Assembly (NCBI GenBank): GCA_016707895.1
Contig: JADJGV010000006.1
Coordinates: 372,001 to 436,000 of the forward strand
Reading direction: 5' to 3'
Length of the DNA: 64,000 bases
Source: Myxococcales bacterium
Lineage (GTDB): Bacteria > Myxococcota_A > Polyangia > Haliangiales > Haliangiaceae
Of the stretch, positions 37,955 through 47,901 are shown in pieces. Position 1 is the first letter of the stretch. Every line of letters starts with the position of its first letter. Made by a program: the position numbers and the translations under genes. The notes below the pieces were generated by a model. That model was not told where the DNA came from. It did no database searches and saw nothing but the letters and a program-made list of their open reading frames with translations.

Positions 37955-40396
37955 TCAGTTCGGCAGCGAGCTGACCCGGTGCGGGCGCGCCGCGCCGCGA
38001 TCGCGGGCGAACCGACGGGCGTCGTCGGCGAAGGCCGCCAGCCGCGCCTCGACCTGGGCGTTGACCGTGCCGCGCGCGAAGTGGCCGCTGGCCTCGCGGG
38101 CGCCGGCCGGCCGGTCGGCGATCAGCGCGAGCGCCTGATCGACGTCGCTCACCGCGTGGACGTGGAAGCGCCCGGCCGCCACCGCGGCGACCACGTCGGC
38201 GCGCAGCATCAGGTGGGCGAGGTTGGCGCGCGGGATGATCACGCCCTGGTCACCGGTCAGGCCGCGGGCGCTGCACACGTCGAAGAAGCCCTCGATCTTC
38301 TCGTTGACGCCGCCGATCGCCTGGACCTCGCCGTGCTGGTTGATCGAGCCGGTGATCGCGAGCCCCTGCCGCACCGGCACCTCGCCGATCGCCGACAGCA
38401 GCACGCACAGCTCGGCCAAGGACGCGCTGTCGCCCTCGACCGCGCCGTACGACTGCTCGAACACGATCGACGCCGACAGCGCCAGCGGGGTGTGCGGCGC
38501 GTAGCGCGCGCCCAGCAGGCCGGCGAGGATCAGCACGCCCTTGGAGTGCAGCGGCCCGCCGAGCGCGACCTCGCGCTCGATGTCGACCACCTCGCCGCCG
38601 CCGACCCGCGCCCGCGCGCTGATCCGGGTGGGGAACCCGAACGCGTGGCCGCCGACGTCGATCACCGACAGCCCGTTGAGCTGCCCGACCGCGGCGCCGG
38701 TGGTCGCGATCAGCAGCGTGCCGCGGGTGACCTCCTCGAGCATCCGCTCGCGCATCCGCCCGGCGCGCCGCTCCTGACCCGCGAGCGCCGCCTCGACGTC
38801 GGCGGCGGAGGCGACCGCGCGCCCGGCCGCGCCGGCGCAGGCGTCGGCCTCGCACAGCACGTCGGCGATCGATCGCAGGTGGATCGACAGCCGGTGCGCG
38901 TCGCTGGCCAGCCGCGCCGCGTGCTCGATCACCCGGGCCACCGCGCCGCGATCGAACGGCCGCAGCCCGGCCTCGTGGGCGAGGCCGGCGACCAGCGTGG
39001 CGTAGGCGGCGTCAGCGGTCGGCCCGCGCGGCATCGCCGACTCGAAGTCGGCCATCACCTTGAACAGATCGTCGAACTCCGGGTCGACCGCGGCCAGCAG
39101 GTAGTAGACGTTGCGGTCGCCGAACAGCACCACCTTGACGTCGAGCGGGATCGGCGCAGGCTCGAGCGACACCGTCGGCACCACGCCCAGCGCCTGGCCC
39201 AGCCCCTCGATGCGGATCTCGCGGGTGCGCAGCGCGCGCTTGAGCGCCTCCCACGCGAACGGCTGCTGCAGCAGCTTGAGCGCGTCGACCAGCAGGTAGC
39301 CGCCGTTGGCGCGGTGCAGCGCGCCGGCCCGGATCAGCGTGAAGTTGGTGACCAGCGCGCCCATCTCGGAGACGTGCTCGATGCGGCCCAGCAGGTTGGC
39401 GTAGGTGGGGTTCTCCTCGGAGACCACCGGCGCGCCGCGGGCGCCGGCGTGATCGACCAGCGGGTTGACCTCGTAGCGGCGCAGGCGCTCGCCGGCGTCG
39501 TCGTGGACGTGCAGCGCCTGGCGCAGGGCCTCGGGCACGCCGTCGTCGGGCTTGCCCACGAACCGCGCGGCCTGCTCGACCACGTCGCGCGCGACCTCGG
39601 CCAGGTACGCCAGCACGTCGGGCTGCGCGAGGTACGCCGCCGCGACCCGATCGAACACGCCGCGGGTGACGGCCTCGGCGATCTCGCGCTCGAGCGCCTG
39701 CTGCGCGGCGGCGTGGGCGTGGACCCACTCGTGGACCTGGTTGAACATCGCCGACAGCTCGTTGCCCACCGCCTCCAGCGCCGCGCGCCGCGCGGCCTGC
39801 TCCTCGGCCGGCAGCCGCTCGAACTCGTCGGGCTCGATCACCTGATCATCCCGCAGCGCCGCCACCACGATGCCGCTGTCGGTGCGCACCACGCCGACCC
39901 CGCGGTCCCGGGCCCGCGCCTGCAGCGCCTCGAGCGCCGCGGTCTCGCGCTGCTTGGCCTCGCGCACCAGCGCGTGCCGGCGGCTGCGGAACTCGTCGCC
40001 ATCGAACGCCGCCGCCATCGCGGTCGACAACTCGGCCACCGCGCGGGCCATGTCGGCGCGCAGCGTGCCCGCCGTCCCCGCCGGCAGCCGCAACACCCGC
40101 GGCCGGTGCGGCTCGGCGAAGTTGTAGACGTGGCACCAGTCGGCCGGCGTCGGCTGCTGCGCCGCCTCGCGCTCGAGCAGCTCGCGGACGATCGTCTCCT
40201 TGCCGACCCCCTTGGGCCCCAGCGCGAACAGGTTGTAGCCGTCACGCCGCATCGCGATCGCGAACCGCGCCGCGTCGATCGCCCGGCCTTGCCCGGGGAT
40301 CTCCAGCGCGCCCGCGTGCGCCGCCGTCGTGTCGAACGGGATCGCCGCCGGATCGCAGCGGCGGTACAGGTCGCTCGGAGCCAGCTCGGTGGTCAC
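37955..40396 (-). CDS. LonB-like ATP-dependent protease
   Basis: 813 residues from GTG. Walker A GPKGVGKE (60-67) in an AAA domain interrupted by a long helical insertion (~100-290), as in the AAA_32/LonB (YcbZ-like) group rather than classic Lon. The C-terminal S16 protease domain has the dyad Ser657 (EGDSAS) and Lys700 (NEKIEGF), 43 residues apart exactly as in E. coli Lon (S679/K722), plus GGPLHSKGVLILAG and GLTGDQGVIIPRAN. Cytosolic. The N-terminal Lon substrate-binding domain is absent. Not in an obvious operon. Confidence 0.9.
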   Translation of the reverse strand: MTTELAPSDLYRRCDPAAIPFDTTAAHAGALEIPGQGRAIDAARFAIAMRRDGYNLFALGPKGVGKETIVRELLEREAAQQPTPADWCHVYNFAEPHRPRVLRLPAGTAGTLRADMARAVAELSTAMAAAFDGDEFRSRRHALVREAKQRETAALEALQARARDRGVGVVRTDSGIVVAALRDDQVIEPDEFERLPAEEQAARRAALEAVGNELSAMFNQVHEWVHAHAAAQQALEREIAEAVTRGVFDRVAAAYLAQPDVLAYLAEVARDVVEQAARFVGKPDDGVPEALRQALHVHDDAGERLRRYEVNPLVDHAGARGAPVVSEENPTYANLLGRIEHVSEMGALVTNFTLIRAGALHRANGGYLLVDALKLLQQPFAWEALKRALRTREIRIEGLGQALGVVPTVSLEPAPIPLDVKVVLFGDRNVYYLLAAVDPEFDDLFKVMADFESAMPRGPTADAAYATLVAGLAHEAGLRPFDRGAVARVIEHAARLASDAHRLSIHLRSIADVLCEADACAGAAGRAVASAADVEAALAGQERRAGRMRERMLEEVTRGTLLIATTGAAVGQLNGLSVIDVGGHAFGFPTRISARARVGGGEVVDIEREVALGGPLHSKGVLILAGLLGARYAPHTPLALSASIVFEQSYGAVEGDSASLAELCVLLSAIGEVPVRQGLAITGSINQHGEVQAIGGVNEKIEGFFDVCSARGLTGDQGVIIPRANLAHLMLRADVVAAVAAGRFHVHAVSDVDQALALIADRPAGAREASGHFARGTVNAQVEARLAAFADDARRFARDRGAARPHRVSSLPN

Positions 40397-40516
40397 GCCC
40401 GTCAGGCGTGCGTACCGCGTGCCAGCAGCGGGGCCGGCCGCAGGCCGGCGCCGCTGCTGCGGTCGCGCAGACCCCGCGCCGGCGACGCGGACCGCGAAAA
40501 GCCTGCGCGCACCTGC

Positions 40517-40609
40517 GCCGGAGTCGGAGCCGGAGTCGGAGCCGGAGTCGGAGCCGGAGCCGGAGCCGGAGCGGGCGTCGGAGCCGGAGCCGGAGTCGGA
40601 GTCGGAGAG
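40517..40609. repeat. Hexanucleotide tandem repeat (GGAGTC/GGAGCC)
   Basis: About 15 units, ending directly at the dispersed repeat copy B. The 222-bp gap 40397-40618 otherwise shows only a short inverted GCCGGC-rich stretch near 40435-40455. Confidence 0.8.
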
Positions 40610-40633
40610 ACAGCCTCGCTAGCGCTCGGCTGG
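40610..40633 (+). repeat. Dispersed 24-bp repeat, copy B (at the transposase 3' end)
   Basis: Same core as copies A and C with GCTAGCG instead of GCTGGCG. On the minus strand this substitution creates the TAG that ends the Y1 transposase gene (40619-40621). Confidence 0.7.
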
Positions 40634-41353
40634 CCCTGGGACCTCATCGACTCCAATCAGGCCGCCGCCCCGCCGCCACCCGACCTGCAACAGCCACGTC
40701 TTCGGCGCCGCGGTCGGGCAACCCGCCTTCGCCAGCGCCCGCAGCCACGGCGCGTCCGCGCGCAGCGCGGTCTTCCAGCCGTCGAACCACAGCGCGCTCG
40801 AGTACGGATCGACCCAGCCGCGGGCCAGCACCTCGCCGCGATCGCGCGCGTGGTGGCGGCCGTTCAGCAGCACGTAGCGGATGGCGTTGCGCACCTCGGT
40901 CGGCGTGCGCAGCGGCCGCGCGTGGTAGCGCTGCGCGAACAGCTTTCCCCGCCGCCCGAGCAACACGTTGAGCCGCCGCGCCAGCCGGATCGTCAGCCCC
41001 TGCATGCCGCGCGCGAGCGCCATCGCGCCGGCCGCCTCGACGACGAAGTGCAGGTGGTCGCCGAGCACGTTGTAGTGCACGACGCGGAAATCGCCGCGGT
41101 GCCCGCCCGCCGCGATCGCCGCCCGCACCACCCCCGCCACCGCCTCGCGCCGGAAACTCGGCAGTCCGCCGACCACCTTCAGCGTCACATGCAGCGGCAC
41201 CGACGCCGGGAACCGCACGCGCGTCCGATGCGAGCACGCACCCGGCCGCCGCTTACGCCCCGCACGCGGGCGCCACCCGCCGCGACCGCTCGGACGGCGC
41301 GCGTCCTTCAGCGACAGCTGGACCGGCATTCGTCGACGGTGCGGACGCGCCAT
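40619..41353 (-). CDS. REP-associated tyrosine transposase-like protein (Y1/IS200-type HUH)
   Basis: 244 residues from ATG 41353 (a second Met at 41329 is possible). After an Arg-rich N-terminus come PLHVTLKVVGGLPSFRR and the HUH motif in YNVLGDHLHFVVEA, then GLTIRLARRLN, KLFAQRYHARPLRTPTEVRNAIRYVLLNGRHH, the standard layout of RAYT/Y1 transposases with a catalytic Tyr in the last block (RYVLLN). Such proteins mobilise REP palindromes. Copies of a dispersed repeat flank it in direct orientation at 40610 and 41627. Upstream DNA is AT-rich (ATAAT...ATTAT), unlike its surroundings, suggesting transfer. Confidence 0.82.
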   Translation of the reverse strand: MARPHRRRMPVQLSLKDARRPSGRGGWRPRAGRKRRPGACSHRTRVRFPASVPLHVTLKVVGGLPSFRREAVAGVVRAAIAAGGHRGDFRVVHYNVLGDHLHFVVEAAGAMALARGMQGLTIRLARRLNVLLGRRGKLFAQRYHARPLRTPTEVRNAIRYVLLNGRHHARDRGEVLARGWVDPYSSALWFDGWKTALRADAPWLRALAKAGCPTAAPKTWLLQVGWRRGGGLIGVDEVPGPAER

Positions 41354-41438
41354 AATGATTTTGGCACTATTATCACGGTGGCCTGATCCGTCAACACTGG
41401 CACGCCAATTGCGCGTCGGACCCGGAGTGGCGGCCTGC
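41354..41438. other. Upstream region of the transposase with AT-rich dyad
   Basis: An ATAAT/ATTAT inverted pair at about 41353-41374 lies just before the transposase start; it may serve as promoter or transposase-binding site. The rest of the gap to 41657 holds a small ORF and repeat copy C; nothing else is recognised. Confidence 0.4.
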
Positions 41439-41585
41439 TCAGCCGCGCCGGCGGCCGATCGCCACCGACGCCGGCGGCGGATCGTCGGGGAACCGCAGCC
41501 GCCACGCCAGCGGCGGCACGTAGCCGCCGCCGAGGAACGTGGCCCGCAGGCGCTCGTCGAGGTCGGCCGCGCCACGGCGCGCCAC
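41439..41585 (-). CDS. Small hypothetical ORF (48 aa)
   Basis: GTG 41585 to TGA 41439 gives 48 residues with protein-like composition: DLDERLRATFLGGGYVPPL, WRLRFPDDPPPASVAIG. It is in the same frame as nrtR after its TAG stop and lies just past repeat copy C. It may be a remnant of a gene cut off by the repeat/transposase unit. No family recognised. Confidence 0.3.
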   Translation of the reverse strand: MARRGAADLDERLRATFLGGGYVPPLAWRLRFPDDPPPASVAIGRRRG

Positions 41586-41620
41586 GCGGCGGCCGGACGG
41601 CGATGGCAGCGGCGGAGGTT

Positions 41621-41660
41621 CCAGAGACAGCCTCGCTGGCGCTCGGCTGGCGCTCGGCTA
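41621..41660 (+). repeat. Dispersed repeat, copy C (with partial second unit)
   Basis: CCAGAG then the 24-bp core at 41627-41650, followed by a second partial unit CGCTCGGCTAG. The TAG complement at 41658-41660 is the nrtR stop. Same orientation as copy B, bracketing the transposase gene. Confidence 0.7.
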
Positions 41661-42374
41661 GATCGCGAACTCGAACCCGTGCTTGACCAGCCGGTCGTAC
41701 TTCTTGCGATCGAACCGGTACAGCCGCGCCGCGCGGTGGCGGACGCCGGTCTGCTTCTCGTCGGTCTCGATCACCAGGTCGAGCGAGAGGATCTTCTTGC
41801 GGAAGTTCCGCTTGTCGAGCTCGCGCTCGAGGATGATCTCGTACAGGCGCTGCAGCTGGGTCAGCGTGAAGCGCGGCGGCAACAGCTCGAAGCCGATCGG
41901 CGCGTAGCGGACCTTGCCGCGCAGGCGCGCGACCGCGGCGTCGATGATCGCGGCGTGATCGAACGCGAGCGCGGGCAGCTTCGACAGCGGGTGCCAGCCG
42001 GCGCCGGCGGCGTCGGTGCCGGCGGTCAGCTTGAAGTCGGACAGCTTGGCCAGCGCGTAGTACGCGACCGAGATGACGCGGTGGCGCGGATCGCGATCGG
42101 GCTCGCCGAAGGTGTAGAGCTGCTCGAGGAACACCTCGCCGATGCCGGTCTCCTCGGCCAGCTCGCGACGGGCGGCGGCCTCGAGGCCCTCGCGCTCGCC
42201 GACGAAGCCGCCCGGCAGGGCCCACGCGCCCTTCCACGGATCGACGCCGCGGCGGATCAAGAGCACCTTCAGATCGTCGGTGTCGAGCCCGAGCACGACG
42301 CAGTCGACCGCGACCGCCGGCCGCGGGTACTCGTAGACGTGGCGGCCGGGCGGCGGCGGGGTCCAGGCGCTCAT
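41658..42374 (-). CDS. nrtR: NrtR-type regulator: NUDIX domain plus winged helix
   Basis: 238 residues. The N-terminal NUDIX domain keeps a complete box (GGFVGEREGLEAAARRELAEETG region, ~55-78). The C-terminal ~90 residues form a winged helix (FTLTQLQRLYEIILERELDKRNFRKKIL). NrtR represses NAD-synthesis genes and responds to ADP-ribose-type ligands. It is the last gene of the pncB-prs-nadE-nrtR operon (ATGA overlap with nadE), so it probably regulates its own operon; a palindrome upstream of pncB (46960-46974) is a candidate operator. Confidence 0.88.
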   Translation of the reverse strand: MSAWTPPPPGRHVYEYPRPAVAVDCVVLGLDTDDLKVLLIRRGVDPWKGAWALPGGFVGEREGLEAAARRELAEETGIGEVFLEQLYTFGEPDRDPRHRVISVAYYALAKLSDFKLTAGTDAAGAGWHPLSKLPALAFDHAAIIDAAVARLRGKVRYAPIGFELLPPRFTLTQLQRLYEIILERELDKRNFRKKILSLDLVIETDEKQTGVRHRAARLYRFDRKKYDRLVKHGFEFAI

Positions 42375-44394
42375 CAGCGGCCTCGCTCGGCGACCCAGGC
42401 GGCGAACGCCGGGGTGGTGGTGAAGGCGCGCAGCGCGGCCAGCTCGCGGGCGAAGCCGCCCGACAGGATCGGGAACCGGCACCACGACCGCGGATCGAGG
42501 TTCTTGTCGTCGAGGTGGAAGCCCGGCGCGAACCGCTCGCGCTTCCACTGGTTCTGGCACCACATGCGGAAGAAGCGATCGATCCAGACCACCAGATCGG
42601 CCAGCGCGTGCTGCGGGAACTGCGGCGCGACCTCGTCGAGCACCTCGAGCGGCATGCGCTTGTCGCGGATGGCCTCGTCCTCGATCGCCTCGAGCACGTC
42701 GTAGGGCATCAGGTCCTTCTCGTCGGTCTGGGCCGCGCCCGGCGGACGCAGCTCGGCGGTCGGCTGCTGGGCGTTGATGAAGCGCAAGGCCGCGATCGGC
42801 GCCAGCCCGGCCAGGCCGGTGGCCTCCATCCACCGCAGCCACACCCGCAGGTAGGTCTTGTCGATGCCACCCAGCGGCGCCAGGCCGCCCGAGGTGTCGC
42901 CGTCCATCGTGGCGTAGCCGACCGCGGCCTCGGAGCGGTTCGAGGTGGTCAGCAGGATCGCGCCGCGCAGGTTGGCCAGCAGCCAGATCGACGGCGCCCG
43001 CACCCGGGCCTGGATGTTCTGCAAGGCGACGTCGTCGCGCTCCCAGGTCAGCGGGCGCCCGACCGCGGCCTCGACGGTGCTGCAGTAGCCGCGGAACAGC
43101 GCGTCGACCTCGAACAGGTGGAACTCAGCGCCGACCGCGGTCGCCACCTCACGGGCCGCGGTGCGCGTGACCTCGCCGGAGTTGGCGGTGGGCTGGTACG
43201 CGCAGGCCAGGAGCTGCCGGGTCAGCGCCACCGGATCGCCGGCGGTCGCGAGATCGAGGCCCAGGTGCGGCAGCGCGGCGGCCACGCCGGCCGCGCCCAG
43301 CTCGGCGATCGCCAGGTCGACGGCGACGCGCACCAGCACCGCGCACGCCGCCGAGTCGGCGCCGCCGGAGATCGACACGACGTAGCCGCGCGCCCGGCTC
43401 TTGCGCAGGTAGTCCCACAGCCCGAGCGCGACGGCGCGGCCGAACTCCTCGTGGCGGACGTCGTGCCCGTCCTCCCAGCTGGTGCCGATCGCCGGGTGCG
43501 CGCCCGGCCGGTGGGTCGGCCACGCGAACGGGATCTCGACCACGCCGCTCTCGCTGTCGTGGCGCGGCCGGTGGCTGCCGCGGCGGGCCTGCTCGCGGCG
43601 GTTCGACTCGACGTCGACCATCGCCACCGCCAGCTCGACCGGCGCGAAGCCCAGGCGCCGGCCGCGGGCCAGGAGCTCGCCGCCCGACGCGACCATCGCG
43701 CCGCCGTCGTAGACGACGCGGCCGGCCTCGTTGCCCAGCAGGTTGGCGTACAGGTAGCCGACGCCGAACGCGCGGCTGCCCTCGACGACGAACCGCTGCC
43801 GCACCGCGAACTTGCCGAACGCGAAGTGGCTGGCCGACGGGTTGAGCAAGAGATCGACGCCGCGCAGCGCGAGATCCGAGCCGGGCCGGTTCGCGACCCA
43901 CGCGTCCTCGCAGATCTCGAAGCCGATGCGCACGTCGCCGACGTCGAACAGCACGTCGCCGATCGGCCACTTGCCGGTCTCGTGCTCGAGCACGTCGCGC
44001 TCGCCGGCCGGCCACTCCTTGAACCACCGCGGCTCGTAGTGGATGCCGTCGCCGGCGAGGAAGCGCTTGCCGACGAAGCCGGCGATCGCGCCGTCGACCA
44101 CCAGCGCCGCGACGTTGTACAGCGCCTTCTCGTGGTAGAGCGGCAAGCCGAACGACACCACCAGCCCGCGGGTGTCGGGCAACAGCTCCTGCAGGCACGC
44201 GAACGCCTGGGCCTGCAGCCCCGGCGCGAAGAACGCGTCCTCGCAGCCGTAGCCGGTGATGCACAGCTCCGGCAGGCACACCACCGTCACGCCCTGGGCC
44301 CGCGCGGCCACGAGCGCGGCGCGGATGTTGGCGAGGTTGTGATCCCAGGCGAACGGGATCTGGTTCAGGCAGGCAGCGGCGACCTTGACGAGCT

Positions 44395-44398
<4 letters not shown>
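42374..44398 (-). CDS. nadE: Glutamine-dependent NAD+ synthetase
   Basis: 674 residues. N-terminal nitrilase-type glutaminase with Glu (LPELCITGYG), Lys (GKRFLAGDG) and Cys near 163 (FEICEDAW); C-terminal synthetase with SISGGADSAAC (~343-350) and NIQARVRAPSIWLLAN, TTSNRSEAAVGYATMDGDTSGG. Converts nicotinate adenine dinucleotide to NAD+ using glutamine nitrogen. Length matches the two-domain class. It is coupled by ATGA overlaps to prs upstream and nrtR downstream. Confidence 0.95.
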
Positions 44399-45343
<945 letters not shown>

Positions 45344-45347
<4 letters not shown>

Positions 45348-46825
45348 GCGGCACCTGCCTTGGCGCGGGCCGCCGCGATGAGCGCGAGCTTGCGCTCGTG
45401 CAGCACCGGATCGAGCCCGACCGGGTATGGCTGGGGGTTGTCGGCGCGCCGCGTGCGCGGCGACAGCGCGGCGAGATCGGCGGCGCAGCGGGCGCGGGCG
45501 GCGACCAGATCGCTCGGGGCGCCGACCACCGCGCCGTCGACCATCGCCGGCACCAGCAGCTCCTCCTCGCGGTCGCCGGCCAGCGCGAACCGCCGGGTCG
45601 GATCGGCGAGGTGGTGCGCAGCCCGCGGCGTCGACGGCCCGGCCTCGCCGTCGTAGATGACGTCGCCGACCAGCGCCCCGCCCTGCCACACCCGCCGCAC
45701 GCCGGCGATGCCGGGCGTCGAGATCTTGATCGGCTGCTCGGACAGCTTGATCGGGTAGCGCCAGCCGCCGTCGGGCTCGCGCACCGCGCCCAGCTTGTAG
45801 ACGCCGCCCAGCGCCGGCTGATCGTAGGCGGTGATCAGCTTGGTGCCGACGCCCCAGGTGTCGATGCGCGCGCCCTGCAGCTTGAGGCTGGTGATCAGGT
45901 GCTCGTCGAGATCGTTGGACGCGACGACGCGGGTCGACGCGAAGCCGGCGGCGTCGAGGGCGGCCCGGGCCTGGATCGACAGGTGCGCGAGGTCGCCGGA
46001 GTCGAGCCGCACGCCCATCACGTCGCCGGCGCCGGCGGCGCGCAGCTCGCGACCGACGGCGATCGCCGCAGCGACGCCGGCCTCGGTGTCGAAGGTGTCG
46101 CACAGGAAGGTCGTCGCGCCGGGCACCGCGGCGGCGTAGCGGCGGAACGCCTCCTCGTCGTCGCCCCAGAACATCACCCACGAGTGGGCGTGGGTGCCGC
46201 GCACCGGCAGGCCGTAGAGCTTGCCGGCCAGCACGTTGGAGGTGGCGCTGACGCCGCCGATCCACGCGGCCCGCGCGGCGGTGAGCCCGCCGTCGAAGCC
46301 CTGGGCCCGGCGCAGGCCCATCTCGAGCACCGGATCGCCGGCGGCGGCGGCGACGACGCGCGCGGCCTTGGTGGCGATCAGCGTCGAGAAGTTCACCAGC
46401 GAGAGCAGCGGGGTCTCGACCAGCTGCGCCCACAGGATCGGCGCGCGCACCCGCACCAGCGGCTCGTGCGCGAACACCAGCGCGCCCTCGGGGACCACGT
46501 CGACCGTGCCGGTGAAGCGCTGGCCGCGCAGGTAGGCGAGGAAGCCGGGCTGGAACAGCGGCCGGCCGTCGGCGCCCGGGATGGTCGCGAGGTAGTCGAG
46601 GTCGCTGTCGTCGAGCCGCGCCTGCGCGAGGTAGTCGATCGCCAGGCCGGTGCCGGCGGCGATCGCGTAGCCGCCGTTGAACGGCTCCTTGCGGAAGGTC
46701 AGGTGGAACACCGCCTCGCGCTCGGCGACGCCGGCGTGCCAGTACGCCTGCGCCATCGTGAGCTGGTACAGGTCGGTGGCCAGCGCCAGGGACGAGCGAT
46801 ACAGCGCCGACAGGGGTGTGGTCAT
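45344..46825 (-). CDS. pncB: Nicotinate phosphoribosyltransferase
   Basis: 493 residues from ATG 46825. Motifs: LATDLYQLTMAQAYW near the N-terminus, FRKEPFNGGYAIAAG, FSTLIATKAARV, RRAQGFDGG, HSWVMFW, VRLDSGDLAHLS and GVGTKLITAYDQPALGGVYKL, as in the bacterial PncB/NaPRTase group. Converts nicotinate and PRPP to nicotinate mononucleotide, the entry of the Preiss-Handler pathway. First gene of the operon, with prs supplying PRPP and nadE completing NAD+ (the adenylyltransferase step is not encoded here). Confidence 0.93.
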
Positions 46826-46959
46826 GGACGCCTCGGGGTGGATGCGACAGCCATCGCCGCGACGACGATCGCAGAATTGGCGGCCGGGCGATGGAAAGCC
46901 GACGCCAGATCGCGACAATCGAACCGACCGCGCCGGGCTCCCGCTGGTGTCCTCACTGA

Positions 46960-46974
46960 GTGTATGATGTACAC
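46960..46974. promoter_or_regulatory. Palindromic operator candidate (NrtR site) in the pncB/PfkB divergent region
   Basis: GTGTA-TGATG-TACAC is a perfect 5-bp dyad with a 5-nt spacer, in a 170-bp gap that has no other feature. It overlaps TATGAT (46963-46968), a near-consensus -10 for the plus-strand PfkB gene. It lies upstream of both pncB and PfkB. Assignment to NrtR is inferred from position. Confidence 0.5.
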
Positions 46975-46995
46975 GAACAAGCCCGTCGTCAAGCC

Positions 46996-47901
46996 ATGGT
47001 GATCGTCTGGGGCGAGGTCCTGTGGGATCGGTTCCCCGACGGCGATCAGCTGGGCGGCGCGCCGTCGAACGTGGCGTGGCACCTGGCCGGCCTGGGTGAC
47101 CACGTCGCGCTGGTGACGGCGACCGGCGATGACGCCGACGGCGCCCGGGCCCGGGCCCAGCTGGCGGCCCGCGGCGTCGACCTGGCGCTGGCCCAGGTCG
47201 ATCCCGCGCGCGCGACCGGTGAGGTGACCGTGGCGCTGGTCGACGGCGAGCCGCGCTACCGGCTGGTGCCCGAGCGGGCGTGGGAGCGGATCGCGATGAC
47301 CGCCGCGATCACCGCCGCGCTGCCGGGCGCGCGCGCGATCGTCTACGGCACGCTGGCCCAGCGCACGCCGTCCGGCCGCGCCGCGCTCGACGCCGCGCTG
47401 GCCGCCGCGTCGCCGCGGGTGCTGCGGGTGTGCGATCCCAACCTGCGCGGCAGCGCGGCCACCGCCGACGACGACCGCGCGCTGGCCGCGGCGCTCGGCG
47501 CGGCCGACGTGGTCAAGCTCAACCACCGCGAGGTCGAGCAGGTGGCGGCGCGGCTGGGCCACGCCGATCCGGTGGCGTGGCTGCTCGGGCGCGGCGCGCG
47601 GCTGGTGGCGGTGACCCGCGGCGCCGACGGCAGCACCTGGCACGCGCCGGGGCTGACCCTCGAGGTGGCCGCGGCGCCGGCCCGCGCCGGCGGCGACAAC
47701 GTCGGCTGCGGCGACGCGTACCTGGCGGGCCTGGTCCACGGCCTGCTCCACGGCTGGCCGTGGCGCCGGATCGGCCGGCTGGCCAGCGCGCTGGCGGCCG
47801 AGGTGGCGAGCGCCCGCGGCGCGACCCCGGCGATCGACGGCGCGGCGGTGCTCGCCGCGGCCAACGCCGAGGCGCCGGCGATGCGCGCGGAGGCGCCGTG
47901 A
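46996..47901 (+). CDS. PfkB-family carbohydrate kinase (fructokinase-like)
   Basis: 301 residues from ATG 46996. GEVLWDRFPDGDQLGGAPSN is the N-terminal PfkB/fructokinase signature, FxxLGGAPxNVA type; the C-terminal anion-hole motif is AGGDNVGCGDAYLAGLVHG, where the usual GAGDxF is varied (DNVGCGDAY) but keeps the catalytic Asp. Phosphorylates a sugar with ATP. It is divergent from pncB and shares the operator candidate, so it may be co-regulated; its stop overlaps the next GTG. Confidence 0.85.
   Translation: MVIVWGEVLWDRFPDGDQLGGAPSNVAWHLAGLGDHVALVTATGDDADGARARAQLAARGVDLALAQVDPARATGEVTVALVDGEPRYRLVPERAWERIAMTAAITAALPGARAIVYGTLAQRTPSGRAALDAALAAASPRVLRVCDPNLRGSAATADDDRALAAALGAADVVKLNHREVEQVAARLGHADPVAWLLGRGARLVAVTRGADGSTWHAPGLTLEVAAAPARAGGDNVGCGDAYLAGLVHGLLHGWPWRRIGRLASALAAEVASARGATPAIDGAAVLAAANAEAPAMRAEAP

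Noticed and set aside
37394..41386. Long plus-strand ORF over the Lon-like gene
   Set aside because: Shadow of the minus-strand protease; the protease has an intact catalytic dyad and normal length.
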